Part shown: piece after piece, positions 20,405 to 21,335 of the stretch
Numbering within the stretch: position 1 is the stretch's first letter
How the letters are laid out: each line of letters opens with the position of its first letter
Source of the DNA: Saccoglossus kowalevskii
Lineage: Eukaryota; Hemichordata; Enteropneusta; Harrimaniidae
Direction of reading: 5' to 3'
DNA length: 21,335 bases
Assembly: GCF_000003605.2 (NCBI RefSeq)
Contig: NW_003135368.1
Location: forward strand, 168,053 to 189,387
The notes under the pieces: model-generated
Told to the model about the DNA's origin: nothing
Seen by the model: only the letters and a program-made list of their open reading frames with translations
The model's database searches: none
Position numbers and translations under genes: made by a program

Positions 20405-20717
20405 CTAGGATTAGAGAATTATACCTGTCAAAAATGGTCACATAGCTTGGTGGCTGGTACAAGTATGTTTTGCTTCATTTGATTATGCCATCTATAAATT
20501 TGATACAACACAACGTAATTATATGTAGACAAATTATTACATTTATTACGTCTAATGAAGTTGATAATCCGATTGTGTAATGTATTTGTTATTTACTTTA
20601 CTTTACTTTTGTAAATAGTTTGAGGGTTTGACTTATTCAGGGGTTCAAACATGTGTTTGACATATCCAGGGACCTATTCAATAAATGTGTTTGACATATC
20701 CAGGTGATGTGTCATAC
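20405..20717 (-). other. Amylase relic intron (313 bp)
   Basis: GT at 20716-20717 and AG at 20405-20406, read on the minus strand, join G|GT in frame, so this intron predates or survived decay. It contains a 20-bp word, atgtgtttgacatatccagg, twice (20651-20670 and 20685-20704), the second overlapping the donor region. Confidence 0.75.
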
Positions 20718-20969
20718 CTGCATCCTCAGAAGTCATATGATTTATGTTGACGTCTGCATATATGCGTACACCAGCCTTATTGCATCCATCCACCATATCA
20801 ACGAACTCGTCACGATTACCACTACGACTCTCTATCATACAACTCACAGGTTGGTATCGTTCATGCCATGGTCTGTCTGGTTCCAATATTATTCTATGTT
20901 CATTGGGCGGGGATACTTGTACAGCTCCATAACCCAAGGGAACAAGAGACATACAAACGAACGAATACA
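20718..20969 (-). pseudogene. Amylase relic, 5' exon (barrel beta-2/3 region)
   Basis: The exon runs from a possible acceptor (ccttag) to the donor GATGCAG|gtatga. It encodes [44 protein letters not shown] and [11 protein letters not shown] without a lesion. The Asn of the NHM motif, a calcium ligand in the family, is kept. The first 10 or so residues match the family poorly, so the 5' boundary is uncertain. Confidence 0.8.
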
Positions 20970-21041
20970 CTAAGGTGCTATTTTATTCAGACATTTAGTA
21001 TTATTTAATATGATAGCAATTATTAGACTTATGTTTTGACC

Positions 21042-21070
21042 TGCGTGCGTGCGTGCGTGCGTGCGTGCGT
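21042..21070. repeat. (TGCG)7 microsatellite
   Basis: Seven tandem TGCG units, with cc flanks. Confidence 0.95.
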
Positions 21071-21084
21071 CCGGACCTGTGTCT

Positions 21085-21335
21085 TAGAAATGCCTGGACC
21101 AATTACAATCAAACTTCACACATACATCATACATAACATTATACATATGCACATCAATTTGTTTCACGATCTGATTCAAGATGGCCGAATGGCAGCCATT
21201 TTGTACTAAAATTTCATCAAAATTAAGCATTTCTCAGCTGTTTACAGATGGATTTTGTTCAAACTTGGTATATACATTGAACATTATAGGATCTTGATGC
21301 ACATCATTTTGTTTTTCAAATAATATGGCACTAGA
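21085..21335. repeat. Dispersed-repeat-like segment with 150-bp internal period
   Basis: tcaaacttcacacatacatc, then gcacatcaatttgtttcac (about 21109-21168) recur as tcaaacttggtatatacatt and gcacatcattttgttttt (about 21259-21318), offset 150-151. The linking text caagatggccgaatggcagc with cattttgt is typical of satellite-like or transposon-end repeats in marine invertebrates. The window ends inside it. Confidence 0.55.

Larger units (their letters stand above)
20970..21335. other. Sequence upstream of the amylase relic
   Basis: I looked on the minus strand for the missing N-terminal exon (signal peptide, HLFEW block) and did not find it. The stretch holds the microsatellite and dispersed repeat listed separately. 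Confidence 0.5.

Noticed and set aside
20704-20973. Plus-strand 89- and 62-codon open frames
   Set aside because: Both are antisense shadows of the amylase 5' exon.

Overview
The window looks like nuclear DNA from an animal. It holds one long gene cut into many short exons by GT-AG introns, AT-rich introns full of minisatellites and small transposon relics, and a second, decayed gene on the opposite strand. Both proteins resemble their vertebrate counterparts fairly closely, so a marine invertebrate such as a hemichordate or lancelet is my guess. That placement is an inference from general similarity, not a diagnosis.

Layout: 1-~1006 is a 29-bp minisatellite of about 33 units with a longer-range duplication inside it. 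From 1101 to 17237 (+ strand) lie 26 exons of HEATR1/UTP10, a nucleolar HEAT-repeat protein of the small-subunit processome. They encode about the last 1,240 residues; roughly 900 N-terminal residues must lie left of the window. Every exon joins in frame to the next. A single 1-nt frameshift in the last exon replaces the conserved C-terminal tail with an early stop. The introns carry a tRNA-derived SINE (intron 2), a 21-bp minisatellite and a 61-bp perfect duplication (intron 4), a MITE-like inverted-repeat element (intron 7) and simple tandem repeats (introns 21 and 23).

Downstream, 17275-18700 is mostly featureless. It includes one unexplained 61-codon open frame behind an acceptor-like AG at 17951. 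From 20969 down to 18710 (- strand) lies a degenerate animal-type alpha-amylase (GH13) with a Thr-rich linker and a Trp/Tyr-rich C-terminal domain. It has at least five in-frame stops, several frameshifts and substitutions at catalytic positions, so I call it a pseudogene. The right end holds a (TGCG)n microsatellite and a dispersed-repeat-like segment.

The two genes are convergent and have unrelated jobs (ribosome biogenesis and starch digestion). I see no operon, CRISPR array, functional RNA gene or novel multi-gene system. The most notable items are the HEATR1 tail frameshift, the decayed amylase with its accessory domain, the orphan open frame and the repeat structures.
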